NCBI GenBank assembly: GCA_038277395.1
Contig: CM076190.1
Location: 126,262,197 to 126,326,196, forward strand
Direction: 5' to 3'
DNA from: Dryocosmus kuriphilus
Taxonomy: Eukaryota; Arthropoda; Insecta; Hymenoptera; Cynipidae
DNA length: 64,000 nucleotides
Positions 23,013 through 34,616 of the stretch are shown in pieces. Under the pieces are notes generated by a model. The model made no database searches. It saw nothing but the letters and a program-made list of their open reading frames with translations, and had not been told where the DNA came from. How positions within the stretch are numbered: position 1 is the first letter of the stretch; each line of letters begins with the position of its first letter. Position numbers and translations under genes: made by a program.

Positions 23013-23600
23013 CTTCCCCACCACTCGCCCTTCCCCCTCCACTCGGTATATCCCCCCTCCCCCTCACCCGTGATTCATACATGCTACTCAGCTATGTTGA
23101 GCAGCTATGGGCCCGAACTCCCGCCTAACCCCACCACCACCCCCACGATTACTGAAAACTACAGTCTGGAGTAAAATGTCTGGAAAAAGAGTGAAGCTCT
23201 CACGTCACGAGTTGACGTTCTAATAATGCACGTCTTCAGAATTAAATAATAAAAACTTATTTTCTGAAAAGAACAGGGTAAATAAATTCAGTTTAGAGTT
23301 TTGTTTAAAGCTATAGAAATAGTTTATTTAACAACTTTTGAAAAGATTATATCTAATTAATATTAGTAAAATCGGCTTATGGAAAACAGAAAACGTTGAA
23401 ACTAGAAGATACGTTCCCTTAAAATTACCTTTTATTATTATTATCAATTGTTACACATCGTAGACTGGGACATTATTGTATTTCGCTGAATAAACTACAC
23501 AGTTTACATTCTTTCAAAACGAGGACTTTCTAAAACCTTAAACACACGGTAGTGACGCAGCGTGAAAAGAGAGAGAAAAAGACCTCAAGAGAGATATACT
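23013..23600. repeat. Polinton left terminal inverted repeat
   Basis: It matches the reverse complement of 55,690-56,279. Shared landmarks are CAGCTATGTTGAGCA, GGGCCCGAACTCCCGCC, GGAGTAAAATGTCTGG, CATCGTAGACTGGGACATT and ACGAGGACTTTCTAAA. The outer tip has about three tandem 17-mers of the CCACTCGGCCTTCCCCA type. Confidence 0.85.
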
Positions 23601-23844
23601 AATTTTGGTAAACATATATAATGCACATATAATACACATATAATACATTATAATTATGATAAATTTTATAAATAAAATATTATAATATATTTCAAAATTA
23701 TTTCTGCATCACAACGTTTTTATATGTAACCTAAGGTATAAGGAAAAATCTTATGCTCCGATAGTATATGTAATCATCCATGTATGCTTGCAGAAAAATA
23801 GTGTGCCTATAGTAGAGAGCGTATTTGAGAAGGAGGATTCGCCG

Positions 23845-26800
23845 TTAATATGGGACCAAGAGGGTAGCACCGGTCGTTCGTGTGGTTGTAGTGCACCTCT
23901 CCGTCCTACCCCTCTCGACAAACGAAAACGATGGTTCAAGAGATAAGCCTGTCGTGCCTTCGTCTTCTTGTTCCGAGTCGGTCCCATATCTCATAGTTTC
24001 AGCATCGCTATCACAATGCATGGTATCATCATCAACATACTGAAATTCAGGAATTGTATTCCAGTCGCTAAGGGGGGCAGAATAACCCTCGATGATCGCG
24101 GTTGTTTCCGGGATACCCACTGTCGAATGATCTGTAAAAATAAAAATAAACAAGTGTTAAATTTATATCGTTTATCAAAAACAATAATTCATACCTACAC
24201 AATTGTCCAGCTGTACGAGAGTAGAAAATTTCTAAATGATTCCTATTAAATTAAAATTTTTTTGAAATAAATAGTGTAAAGCTAATCCACGAGTCTATAT
24301 TTACAAAATAGCGATACATTTTACGAGTTTTTAAAGCCGTAGGGTAAAGAATCGTAATTCTCTAATCTACGTCTTTTGATGTTTGCAACTCTACACATCT
24401 TTTTCTCATCACGCGTGACTACCTGATGAAACCGGGTGGTTCGAATCGCACGAGACTTTAACTCTAGTGTTTCCCGATTACCTGTCACTAGATCGCGTAG
24501 AGACTTAAAATCTACAATTCTCGAATTATCAAAATTCAAGCTTATACCCTTAGCCTTACACACAGCTGATTCGGTACCATCTTTAGCGCGCGCTATGTAT
24601 GCATACAATTTAGGACCACCAGAAACGAAAGCACTGATATAGCTACCTCTGTCATAATCTTTTTCAAGCTCATTAGTCAAATCGCCCAAGAGCGACTACA
24701 GGTGGACTCTGTTCGTCAGGGTTCCGCGATTGATATATATACAGGAATCCGTGTGATTGTATAAGACACGTCTATCTAGTTTAGCCAAGTAGTCGTACAA
24801 CTTTAGACGAGCTTGAGCTGTCGTATACGCTGCAATGACTACATTTGTATTGGGCTGAGGTGTCATGGCCTCTTCTCTGTATGACCAACAAACGTAGAGC
24901 ATCTTTTCGTTCGCAGGTAAGATATTCCTTACCTTGATTTCAGGGTTAAGTAACAAACGTAATAATTTCTCCTGAGTACGTACAATGCTCGTTTGAGGTA
25001 AATTATTACGTTGTCCAAACTTACCCCAGAAAGAGTTAAGGCATAGTTTTGCGACAGACCGCAGACCAGGGTTTTTATGAATTCTATCGCCATCGAGTTT
25101 GATACCCTCTGCCTGCTCGTATTGCTGTAGGTATTCCATTTTTGATGCCTCATCGATACAGTATGATGGCCAACCACTCGTTTCCTGTTTAATTTTTAAG
25201 AACATATTGATATACGCTGCGAAAAGACCACCCTTGTGAGTGGTTGGGTCATACTGTACACCTGGGTACTGCCAAATTTCCGCTATATCTAGAATTTTGT
25301 ACCTTAATTGTACGGCTCTTTTTAATTCAACCGCTACCCAGGTCCCCTCAAACACACACTGTGTTTCGTCTTCATGCAAACATTCCCCCTGTTCAAGTGT
25401 TTCGCAACACGTACGACAAAGGGAAAACATTAATTTACCGTGCAAACGAACAGGTAGAAGAGGATGATGAAGATCTCGAGGTGGCAAAACTGTACAACGC
25501 ACTAAACCCTCGTCTTTGCTAAGATCATAATCGGGCCCCGTAAATGTCTTACACTCATTAGAACCGATGTACAATTTTGGATGTCCAATAGGAAATATGC
25601 CCACCTTCGAGATAAAAGGATACAAGGAACAGACATCTTTATGTTCAATTATATCGCCATCTTTCACCTCGTAATAAGATTTGATGTTAAGCATCGGATG
25701 ATCTTTTAAAAGAGAGTCAGATCTTTGTCTATTTTTTTCAAACATTTAAAGTCGCATTCCCACATTTCAGTGACTTTGAAGCCGTATCATTTAATTTTAT
25801 GGGTAAGCCTACGTGTACGCTCATAACTCTCATTCATTGTTTCTCCAGATTTCGTGACTATTTTATCTCTAGCTACAGTGTTGCACCGTTTACAACCGTG
25901 AAAAAAACACCCGTGAAATCGGAAAACATGGCGGGGTCCGTTATCTTCTTCCTGAAAATAGCCCTCTACAATAGGGCCCTCAGGAAGACGATACTCTCTA
26001 CCCCGTCCAGCGTGATGCAACTCTACACCAAGCTCTCCCTCCATAAATAAAAGCCATTCGAGCGCAAGTCTAGACTAATTATCCCCGTATCTGTATCCAC
26101 CGCTTGGTATAACACCTATTGTCTGTTCGCGTAAAAAATGTTTACGAAAAAATAAATTGCAAGCCGAAGCAATAGTGGGAGATTCTGTGAAAGGGCAAAC
26201 ATTCCCACATTCAAGAAAGATTTTACGAAATGCAACACATGCACATCGTAAAATATCAAGTCATTTTTGCAATAAGAAACCAGTTCGTGACAAAAATCAA
26301 ACTGGCAATCCGGGTCGCCATTTTTCTCCTCGTACCAGCTTAAAAATTCTTTACGAGTATTTTTCGTCAGTGAATCCGGAGAATAAAATTCAAGTGGGGA
26401 AGAGGTCCACAATAATTTTTATTTTCCGAGGTGTTGAATAAATGCGGGAAAATTCTTTTTTTTCACCAATACCCTCTAAACTAAACGAAGCTGGTAAAGC
26501 GCTTAGAGGAAGATGAAAATAATTCAAACTGTCTATGAACACTGTGTGTTTGACACGCATTAAAATAATTTTTGTCCCATTGAGTATAAGATCCGGATCT
26601 ATTTTTTTCGTACTCTTATGTTCTGTAAAGTGTTTTAAAATGAACTGGGCGTCAAATCCTTTAGAATTATGTGCTATGCAAATGATATTTTTAAAATTTA
26701 CTATAGGACGGAGTATAAAATCTACAAAACCTCCTATCGGATTTTAAACTGAAAATACAGATTCACGTATCAAACCACAATGGTCACAGGGTTTTTTGGA

Positions 26801-29685
26801 CTGTTGAGCTACACAAAGATTTACTTTATTTATGTTCACCCTATCATCCCCCGGAAGTGTTTCTCCCTGCTGCGTTTCAAAATCGTAAAAGATAAAAGTC
26901 ACGGGTTCTGAAGCCGCAGTTTTATTAACACCAGCGTGATCACGTATAGGTTTCATAAAACACTCGTGATTGTACTCGCGATCGCACTTACATATCCTGC
27001 AATAACTGAATCCGCATTCGTGATTTTTATCTTTTATAATATTTACTAGACGCGAACACTCAGCACAAATTCTTAATGCCTCACAAACGCTTTTACTCGG
27101 CGAATATGAGTTTTGTGCTAAGTGGTGATTGAAACAATTATTGTTAAAAAACCCTCGAAGGCATGTTTCACACTCGAGGCGTTCAGCTTGCCTATCATCA
27201 TCACAGTTTTTTAAACACGGTGACTGCGCGTGACAGGCTCCACATTTGGGTGTACACCTATGCTCGGCTTTTTTATTGTAGCCCTTATTACGGGGCGTAC
27301 AAAACACCCGAGAGGAGGCAGCCCCCGTTAAATTAAAAATACTGTGATAATGATTGCTATCACTATTGTAGAGAAGATGAACGGTATGCAAGGGAACCTC
27401 ACCTCTTTCGATGAATCGTGTAGTACCATCGAAAAAGGGCGGCTCCTCACCAGAGACAAAGCTTTTGAAATCGAAGGCGATAATCGCAATACGCTCACGA
27501 ATAAGGTATTTTTGAAAGTTTTCAAGTTCCAAAAAACCACAGCCTTCTTCCGGAATTTCGACGAGGGCTTTTCGTATCAGCTCCTGAGACAAACTCTTCT
27601 GAAGAGGGGAATTTGGTTTTCGCACTCTATTCCAAACTACATTTTTATCCCTAGTAGTGTTCTGACCGCGTGCCCTATATATTTTCCCGAAAGTAATTGC
27701 TCGTGGGAGACATAAATTATCGGTATTCAGTATGGACAGAATCGACCTTTTTTTTAATACATCTAACGTTAATTCCCCCCACCCACCACCCATCGGGTTG
27801 TGTACACAGTCAATTAATAATTTTAAGCTATCGTCGATTCGGAACTCTGCGACGCTTTGAATGACAATGAAAATAAGATCCCATAAATCCTGAAAGTAGC
27901 AATCGCATACATAGCGAAAGGATAGACCCGCATCATCCTGTGTAAAGCTGTCGGCTATAAATTTAATTCCTATTAAATCGAGTGGTTTGTAAGGAGTTAT
28001 AATGTGTTGGAATATTTCTTGCACAGCTGATTCGAGCCAATCTTTCGGACAAATTTTTTCATCAGGTGTGTAGCGAAAATGTAATTCTTTCTCACTAGCC
28101 TGTAAACCGAAATGTGGATAATCTTTATTTTTTTTACATATAATTAAATATTTGGAATTTCTAGCTAATTCGCCACATTATGGCTTCTTCTTTACTGTCA
28201 TTTGGCTCTATTATGTCTTGATCGCTCTCGGACAAACGAGGACTTTTCTACCCTGGCCTCGTTAAATGCACAGTATAGCCGGTGACAAAATTTCTACGCA
28301 TATATATAAAATGCCATAAAAATATATTTTAATATCTAAAATATCACCAAAAAGAAACCATTTAAATTGCTAAAAGATACATTTTGTAAAATATTATTTT
28401 GAAATAGAAAACTACTAGATTTCGCGACTGCAATGAAGAAACTAACACCTGTCTAGTAAAAAATAAATTTTTACTCGATTGAAACTTTAGCTTAGGAACT
28501 TAAACTAATGAGATTTGACTGGATCTCAGAAAGATTCCAATGATTCTCACTGTAGTTTTTTATCACGCTCAATCAGTGAAAACCCTCTGGTAATCAGTTT
28601 AAAGTAAATGAAATTTTCAGTTTCATAAAATAAAATAACTAGTATTTTTTATATGTAATCGGTTAAAAGAATTTTCTCTTAATTATGAGAAGAAAACTTT
28701 TTAAACGATCACAGTACAATGTTAAATGAAAAAAAATTATGTAAACGTACCCATGTGTTGTTCTGTAGGATCTTGAAGATTATTATTAACAATGGTGGAA
28801 CTAGCTCGTTCCAGCGTTGTGGCTTCTTCTTCCAACTGCTGAGCGATGTTGTTAATCGCTTCAACCGCATCCGTGTCCAGCTCCTCGAACAGGTCATCAC
28901 TATCACCACTGTAATCCATAGATTCTGCACAAACTTGATCACAGGGTATCGATGAACAATTACTGTCTTCTTCTTCGTCATCCCTAATTAAATCAACGAA
29001 ATCACGGGAACACGTCGCACGGGTCACAGACGAGACACCTGGCTGTAGCGGAACCGCAAACCTGTCACTACCCACATCACCATCAGCACCTTTATTGATG
29101 TCGCAGATCTCTGCATCATCATCATCATTATCATCATTATCATCATCATCATCATTAACATCATCATCAAGGATGATGATATCTAGCCTTGGTGCAGCAT
29201 TCTCAATCACAGAGGGAGCTTCGTTACTAGTTTTTTCGCCCTCCTCCACGATGTTTGACGAACTTGATGGTGGTAATGCTGATGCTTGTGGTGGTGGTGA
29301 TGGTGGTGGTGGTGGTGAAGAACAATCTAAAGAGCCCTGCAGAATATTATTTGCAGTTTGCTCAATCAGAGACTCACAAGCGGTGTTCTCGACAGACGTT
29401 GAGGAAGTCGTTGGTGATGAAGTGGTGGTGGAAGAAGTAGATGTAGCGTGGAGACTGTGGCCGCTGGCTTGAAAGAGTCTAGCCAGTCGAAGAGCTGTAA
29501 ATATAAATGTAAATTATAGTATAATTATATTATAGTGGAATATAATCCTTGAAAAAATAAAATATTCTGAATGAAAATAATTAATAAAATATGTATGACC
29601 TACCTTCTCTGTATATATCCGATCTCGTTGTAGGGTTGACCATCTGGAGGATATCCTTCCTCCTACGACGCAGAAACTCACACAT
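23845..29685 (-). CDS. Polinton acidic protein, three exons spanning the polymerase gene
   Basis: Exon 1 (29,604-29,685) starts MCEFLRRRRKDILQ just after an in-frame TAG and ends at a GTAGGT donor. Exon 2 (28,751-29,494) encodes a low-complexity stretch rich in S, T and P, then a run of aspartates (ILDDDVNDDDDDNDDNDDDD), and ends at a GTACGT donor. An exon at 23,845-24,131, preceded by a TTTTTACAG acceptor, encodes another acidic stretch (VDDDTMHCDSDAETM). All junctions are phase 1, so exon 2 fits the last exon in frame. That splice would remove the whole polymerase B gene, which lies on the same strand between them. The predicted product is about 370 residues. I do not recognise a domain. 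A chromatin- or DNA-mimic role would be guesswork. Unlike its neighbours it has no stop or frameshift. Confidence 0.55.
24321..28245 (-). pseudogene. Protein-primed DNA polymerase B (Polinton PolB), decayed
   Basis: Segments in order show the family layout. An N-terminal region (GELARNSKYLIICKK) is followed by a cysteine-rich section at about 26.95-27.3 kb. The 3'-5' exonuclease follows, with ExoI FIFYDFETQ, ExoII AHNSKGFDAQF and ExoIII YCKNDL. Then come GCFFHGCKRC and the polymerase palm, with motif A DVCSLYPFI, motif B KLCLNSFWGKFG and motif C YNHTDSCIY. In motif C the first aspartate of the usual DTD is histidine, which would abolish catalysis. Breaks include a frameshift near 28,180, stops near 26,745, 26,045 and 25,790, and frameshifts near 26,410, 26,210, 25,745 and 24,700. 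In a live element this enzyme copies the linear DNA using a terminal protein primer. Confidence 0.92.
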
Positions 29686-30101
29686 CTACGGATTATCCTT
29701 AAAAAAGCATAAACCGTTTTCCACACCCACCATGTTTATCATGTTTAACATGAATTTTAAAATCAGAAGAAGGTTTTCTTCCGACATACCGTTGGTCACA
29801 CTGCACTGAATTAGAAGATTCGCAATAGCAACCGGAGCGATCATGTTGAGGCTTTGCTAGTTCTCAAGAAACTGAGTCCCTGACAGTGAAGATGGTGATG
29901 ATGTAAAAGGGTCTAAAAAAGTGGGAAAAACAGTGGGAGGTATTTAGAGATCAAGAATTTCCATTCGTCTCAGAGAAAATGTAGAAAAACTTGGAAAAGG
30001 GGCATTTTTCATACTCTTGACAGAGAGAGAGAGAGAGCTGATTCGAGATTGTCGTTGAGAGTACTAGTGTCGAGCAGGATAAAGTCTCAAAACCCGTAAT
30101 A

Positions 30102-30939
30102 GTGCAAACTCTCTCAAAAAAACGTGGTTGCCCTGCAGAGATATCTTCATCTGAAGCTTTACCGATGAAAAGAATAAAAACTTCGAATCGTCATCCCTTG
30201 ATTCTTGCAACATTCTATGAATTGCACAACTCATCATCGAAAAAGATTGTTCTTGGTTTGGAGATTCAATCCGATGGAGCGTTTGAACCAGTAATACGCT
30301 TTTTGGATAATAAATCTCGCGGAATCTCCGTCAATCGTGCTGAGTGGGTTGAGTTACAAAAAAAGTTCGATCTTATTTCTTCCTACTTTGAAGACCGTCA
30401 CAACACCAATAGCTCCGGTCTCCGTTCTCTACCGATTAAAATAGGCTGTTATAATATGTTTTTCAACATCATACAATGCAAAAGCTATTTTAATCGAAAG
30501 GATTGTCGAGGGCCGGCAATGCTCATCACCAGTGACAACGGTAAACAAGGGTTTACAGGGAAAAAATGAAAAAGTCTATACTCCTAGCATTGTTCCTCAA
30601 TCACCTGCTTTTGAGAGGCTCACTAATATAGTCGTGTATATCGACTAGCGAATCAGATGTTTGAATGGAATTTTAACGAATGTCAAACTCTGCAAGGATA
30701 TTTTTATGGAAGAATTGAGGGCTTATTTTTTATCGGAAAAAATGCACAAACCATCCAGTGTATTTGTGCGTCAAATGGTAAGTGTGAAATTTGAATTCTT
30801 TAGACAGCAGCTAAAGATGAAATTGTCGCCAGAGTTTGTGAATTCATGCTTTGAACTTGTGTTTTGCGAAATAATATGTATTCTAAACGCTTACATTTCC
30901 AACGAAATCAAAGATAATAATCTGTCTATGGTTTTTTAA
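30102..30939 (+). pseudogene. Polinton protein of unknown function
   Basis: A first frame (30,102-30,569) and a second (from about 30,545 to 30,939) look like one gene broken by an indel near 30,550, where a run of A lies, and a stop near 30,645. No ATG starts the frame; it is open back to about 30,050, so the original start codon is lost or upstream. Visible stretches are PVIRFLDNKSRGISV, NRAEWVELQKKFDLISSYF and, near the end, FVRQMVSVKFEFFRQ. The position, divergent from the acidic and polymerase genes, suggests an early or replication-associated gene, but I do not recognise the family. Confidence 0.5.
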
Positions 30940-31890
30940 AAAGTTAACGACTCTGAAACAGTTTTTTCACGGCTTTCGTGCACATCTTTAATATCGAAAA
31001 TACAATGTATAATGATTCTTTTGTAGAAAAAATCTCTATTTGTACAAACAGTAACTCAGACAAAATTTCAGCGATAAATTGTATGTATCTCACGATGAGA
31101 AATAAAAAGTTTAATCTAATGTCAGACAATAAAAACATGCATATTTGTGTGTGTGTGTGTTTGGGTGTGTTTGTGTGTTTGGTTGTGTGTGTTTGTATGT
31201 GAAATGTTTGAGAGCCTGGTTGTACGGTTTATATAGAATAGTTTTTGATTTTTGTGATACAAATTTTTGAAACTGGTATCTGTAACCATATATGAATTTG
31301 AAGCAGAAATGTTTTCACCTGATATGCTGGTATAGCGTTTACACACCCTTCTATTGTCCAAAGGTATAAGATTAAGATTCCAACTAAGATAAGATAGCAT
31401 CTTGAGGATTATAGACACTTGGGGAATTATAAAGAATTTAATTTTCTCAAATTGACTCTGCTTGGATATGAGAAAACATCGTAAAACTCTACGAAATCTC
31501 TGACTTTTCAAGGTGAGGCGAAAGTGGAAGTAAATGGGAGTTAGAATTTCACGCCAACGGCCGATGCGGCGCGGGGCACCCAACGCGTGATCGCCTAGCG
31601 ATAAGCTTATCCAGGCGATCTTGGAATGCAGCTACCGAAAACTAGCTGATTCTCGGCATGTAAGCCAGGCTGTAAAAGCTTAAAAAATCCTGGCCCGTGC
31701 GCGGAACAAAGAAAAAAGCTTATACGGGTTCCCCTGCGCAGAATCGAAGAGGCTTATACACATTCCACGCTCGCGAGCCGCCCGCGGTTACAAATAGATA
31801 TGAGCCGTGAGAAGATATTTTTTAATATAACTGTCAAATTTTACTATACCATAAATGATGCGCTATAATGATATATCTTTCAGTATAAAG
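30940..31890. other. Unexplained spacer in the Polinton
   Basis: About 0.95 kb without a recognised gene in an otherwise compact element. It contains a GT-rich microsatellite (31,145-31,200) and a GC-rich patch (31,555-31,790: ACGGCCGATGCGGCGCGGGG, CTCGCGAGCCGCCCGCGG) unlike its AT-rich surroundings. It may be a further small insertion. Confidence 0.4.
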
Positions 31891-32502
31891 ATGGACACTC
31901 CGTGTCAACATCCTTTTACAGCAATGGTTTTCAGGCCATCCGGCTGCGGGAAAACTTATTTTGTCAAAAAAATTTTACACCTCGTCGTTTGAACGCATTC
32001 TTTTTTACTATTCAGAATGGCAGTCGAGTTATTCCAGATACGTTAAAAGTATTGAATTTCGAGAAGGATTACCGCAACCATCTGATTATTCTAGCGATAA
32101 TAATCTAGCTAAACTTATAATTATCGAAGACCTTATGCGTGAATCGTCAAACAAGACAATTGCTGATTTTTTACTGAAGGCAGTCATCACAAAAATCTTA
32201 GTGCTATATTTATCTCGCAAAAATCGTTTCATCGGGAACATGGTCAAAGGAATATATCGCTCAATACGAGTTATATTGTTGTTTTTAAAAATCCTCGGGA
32301 CCGAGCTCAATTTCAACATTTTGCTCGACAAATATATCCAGAGAATCCTCGTTTCTTGCAAGAACCATATCAGGATGCAACATCTAAGCCGCACGAGTAC
32401 CTCCTTCTGGATTTGAAACAATCCACCCCCGATAACTGTCGTTTTAGAACAAATATTTTCCCATCTGAGGGTTTTTCATATGTGTACATACATGTAAATT
32501 AG
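31891..32502 (+). pseudogene. Polinton packaging ATPase (FtsK/HerA type), frameshifted
   Basis: The start at 31,891 is followed within 20 codons by a Walker A motif (RPSGCGKTYF). The frame ends early at a stop near 31,990. The downstream frame supplies the Walker B region (KLIIIEDLMRESSN) and a second frameshift near 32,180 leads to the C-terminal part, ending at 32,502. At about 200 residues this is the usual length for the small genome-packaging ATPases of Polintons and adenovirus-like relatives, which load DNA into the capsid. Two frameshifts make it a pseudogene. Confidence 0.85.
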
Positions 32503-32660
32503 CTGCACCACAAGGTAGCTGTAAAAATAAAAAAGTTTATCATACAAAAGGGGGGCTTTTTACCCCTATTAATGGCACTGATTATCGGTAGTCTTCTCTC
32601 AAACATTTTCGCCAGAGATAATACAAGAGCTTAAGTCACACATTTCCAGCTTTTGCAGCT

Positions 32661-34616
32661 ATGGAATATTCGAAAAAAATGGTTCTAGTCCCATGCGACC
32701 AGATAGAAAAATTTCTTCAAAAAAGACACAACTCAGATACTAATGCTGCAGCTACAAAAAATGCACAGCGCTCCGTTGAGAGGTGTAGATAATATCTTCT
32801 CTGCCAGTAATTACGTAGCTCCTGATTACAATAACGATAGTACGCAAAGACCAGGTCACTTTATGAGCAGAGTCGACGCCGAAATGAGCCAGATCTTATA
32901 TTCTCCATTTTTTAAAGACGAGCATGGAAAGTGTAAAATGTATCGGGAGGTATTACAAAAGTTTTTATCTTTTACCAAGCAATTGAGGAGACAAAAAAGC
33001 CCAAATAAAGAAGACGATTACTTGAAATATAAAAAAGATCTAGATGTTTCGGATAGTGATGATGGTGGTGGTGGTGGTGGTGGTGGTTTTTTTTTTTTTT
33101 TTTTTTTTTTAAGAGGAGGAGGAAATCCTTTTAACGGACAGAGTGTGGGACTCGGCCTAAAAATACGGCCCCTACCCACTAAAACCACCTCCTCTTTCCT
33201 GCCAACCCAGGACCCCGGTATCCGCTTTCGCATTACTTCAGGGTCAAGGGTTATCGGCCTATTGTGCCCAGCTCGGCCCCTTCTGTGTTCCAGCTTGGTC
33301 CTCCCATTTCTTCTTGTTCTTCTCCCTCCTGAATTAGCCTAATCCCCCATCCCCGTATGCGGACTTAGGGTTTCAGCTGAATTCCTTCGTATTCCTTACT
33401 CCGCTTCCTTCTTCTTCATCATCCATTTGGACCTTAACCAGACCTACCGTCACTCGACCGCTCCTCCTTCTTCTTCTGCCTTAGAATCCTTTCTATAAAA
33501 GAGGCAATCGCGTCCCACCTGTCCTGGTTCCTCAGCATAGTCCTCACCAAATTCTCTGGCGTTATTACCCCGCCGATCTCCGTTTCCAGCGCGAGGCGCT
33601 CCCCAACCCATCTTCCACATCTGAACACCGTGTGCTCCGTGTCGTCGTATTTGGCGCAATAGTCGCACTCAGGGCTGTCCTTCTTCCTCATGCGGTGCAG
33701 ATAGGCGTTGAACTGCCCGTGTCCGGTGAGGAACTGGGTGAGGTGATAATACACCTCTCCGTACCCCCTCTCCGTCCACATCTGCACCTGTCCGATGAGT
33801 CTGGCAGTCCACCTGCCAGTTGACCCAGACTCCCATCGCTGCTGCCATTGTCCGAGCACGCTCGTCCTTGTCTCCCGTCTAATCAAGCCCAGATTACTCT
33901 CGGTCCGTCCTCTCTCGTAGATCTCCTTACGTTCCTTTGCAAGGAGGTCGATTGGGATAACGCTTGCCACGACCAGTACCGCCGCCTCGGAAACGGTGCG
34001 GTAGGCGCTGGCAATTCGTAGGTGGTGGTGGTGGTAATAGTAGTCGTAGTAGGAGTAGCAGTAGCAGGGATGCTGGAGGGGTAGATAATTTGAAAAAAAT
34101 GATGATATTATTGCGAGTATTCCAAAAGCTTTTAGAAATAAAGGTATCGTTTTACTGCAACGACTTTGTAAACCCGAAGCGCGAAAACGCTTAAAATGGG
34201 ATTCAAAGGGCCACTTTATAGATAGTATATCTGTAAAAACTGCAAATATTAAAGATCTGATAAACGATGCATTGAGATTGAGAAAAACGATGAACCCGCC
34301 AGGCCGGAGTCAGTTTGCAACCATCCTTCGCGAAATCGGTGTGTCTAGAGACCTCATAGGAAATGCAAGGTATTGGAAAAAAAAAATAATTTCACTTAGA
34401 AAGGCCGGTAACCCGTCTAGAGCTGAAACACCGTCTCGATTTTATGACCCTCTAATGACAGATGATGACGATAGCCTAAGTGGCATCTATGAGAGAGACG
34501 ATGGTAATCGAACCAGAAGCAGGACTCGGATAAGCCATCAGGCCACTGAGTCTGTTAAGTCTGATGAGAAAAGGGATAAGAGCAGGAATTGGAAATCACT
34601 TTTTCTAAAATCATGA
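32661..34616 (+). pseudogene. Polinton conserved protein, split by an R1-like insertion
   Basis: The reading frame starts at 32,661 (MEYSKKMVLVPCDQIEKFLQ), frameshifts near 32,780 and continues through FMSRVDAEMSQIL to a glycine run at 33,060. It resumes after the insert with GGGGGNSSRSRSSSS, shifts frame near 34,100, and ends at 34,616 after PPGRSQFATILREIGVSRDLIGN. Between ATPase and integrase, Polintons of arthropods carry a gene with this start and end, of unknown function. The acidic and serine/arginine-rich tail suggests nucleic-acid binding, but that is only inference. It overlaps the start of the integrase gene by a few bases. Confidence 0.6.
33087..34020 (-). mobile_element. 5'-truncated R1/Jockey-like LINE insertion
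   Basis: A pure T run at 33,087-33,110 is the poly(A) tail of a minus-strand copy. It sits in a GGT repeat that resumes at 34,021, so the target duplication is within GGTGGTGGTGG. The copy retains the C-terminus of ORF2 (33,434-33,970), beginning inside the segment VIPIDLLAKERKE. It ends with the zinc-knuckle region CDYCAKYDDTEHTVFRC, characteristic of insect R1-type elements. The polymerase core is missing. It is younger than the host gene it interrupts. Confidence 0.85.

Noticed and set aside
22834..23073. Open frame ending at the Polinton left tip
   Set aside because: It crosses the repeat boundary and its proline-rich end is the terminal tandem sequence.
29095..29472. Plus-strand serine- and glycine-rich open frame
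   Set aside because: It mirrors the aspartate- and proline-rich codons of the minus-strand acidic exon; the minus strand has fitting splice sites and a clear start.
33018..33233. Minus-strand frame with proline and lysine runs
   Set aside because: Translation of the GGT repeat and poly(A) tail at the R1-like insertion junction.
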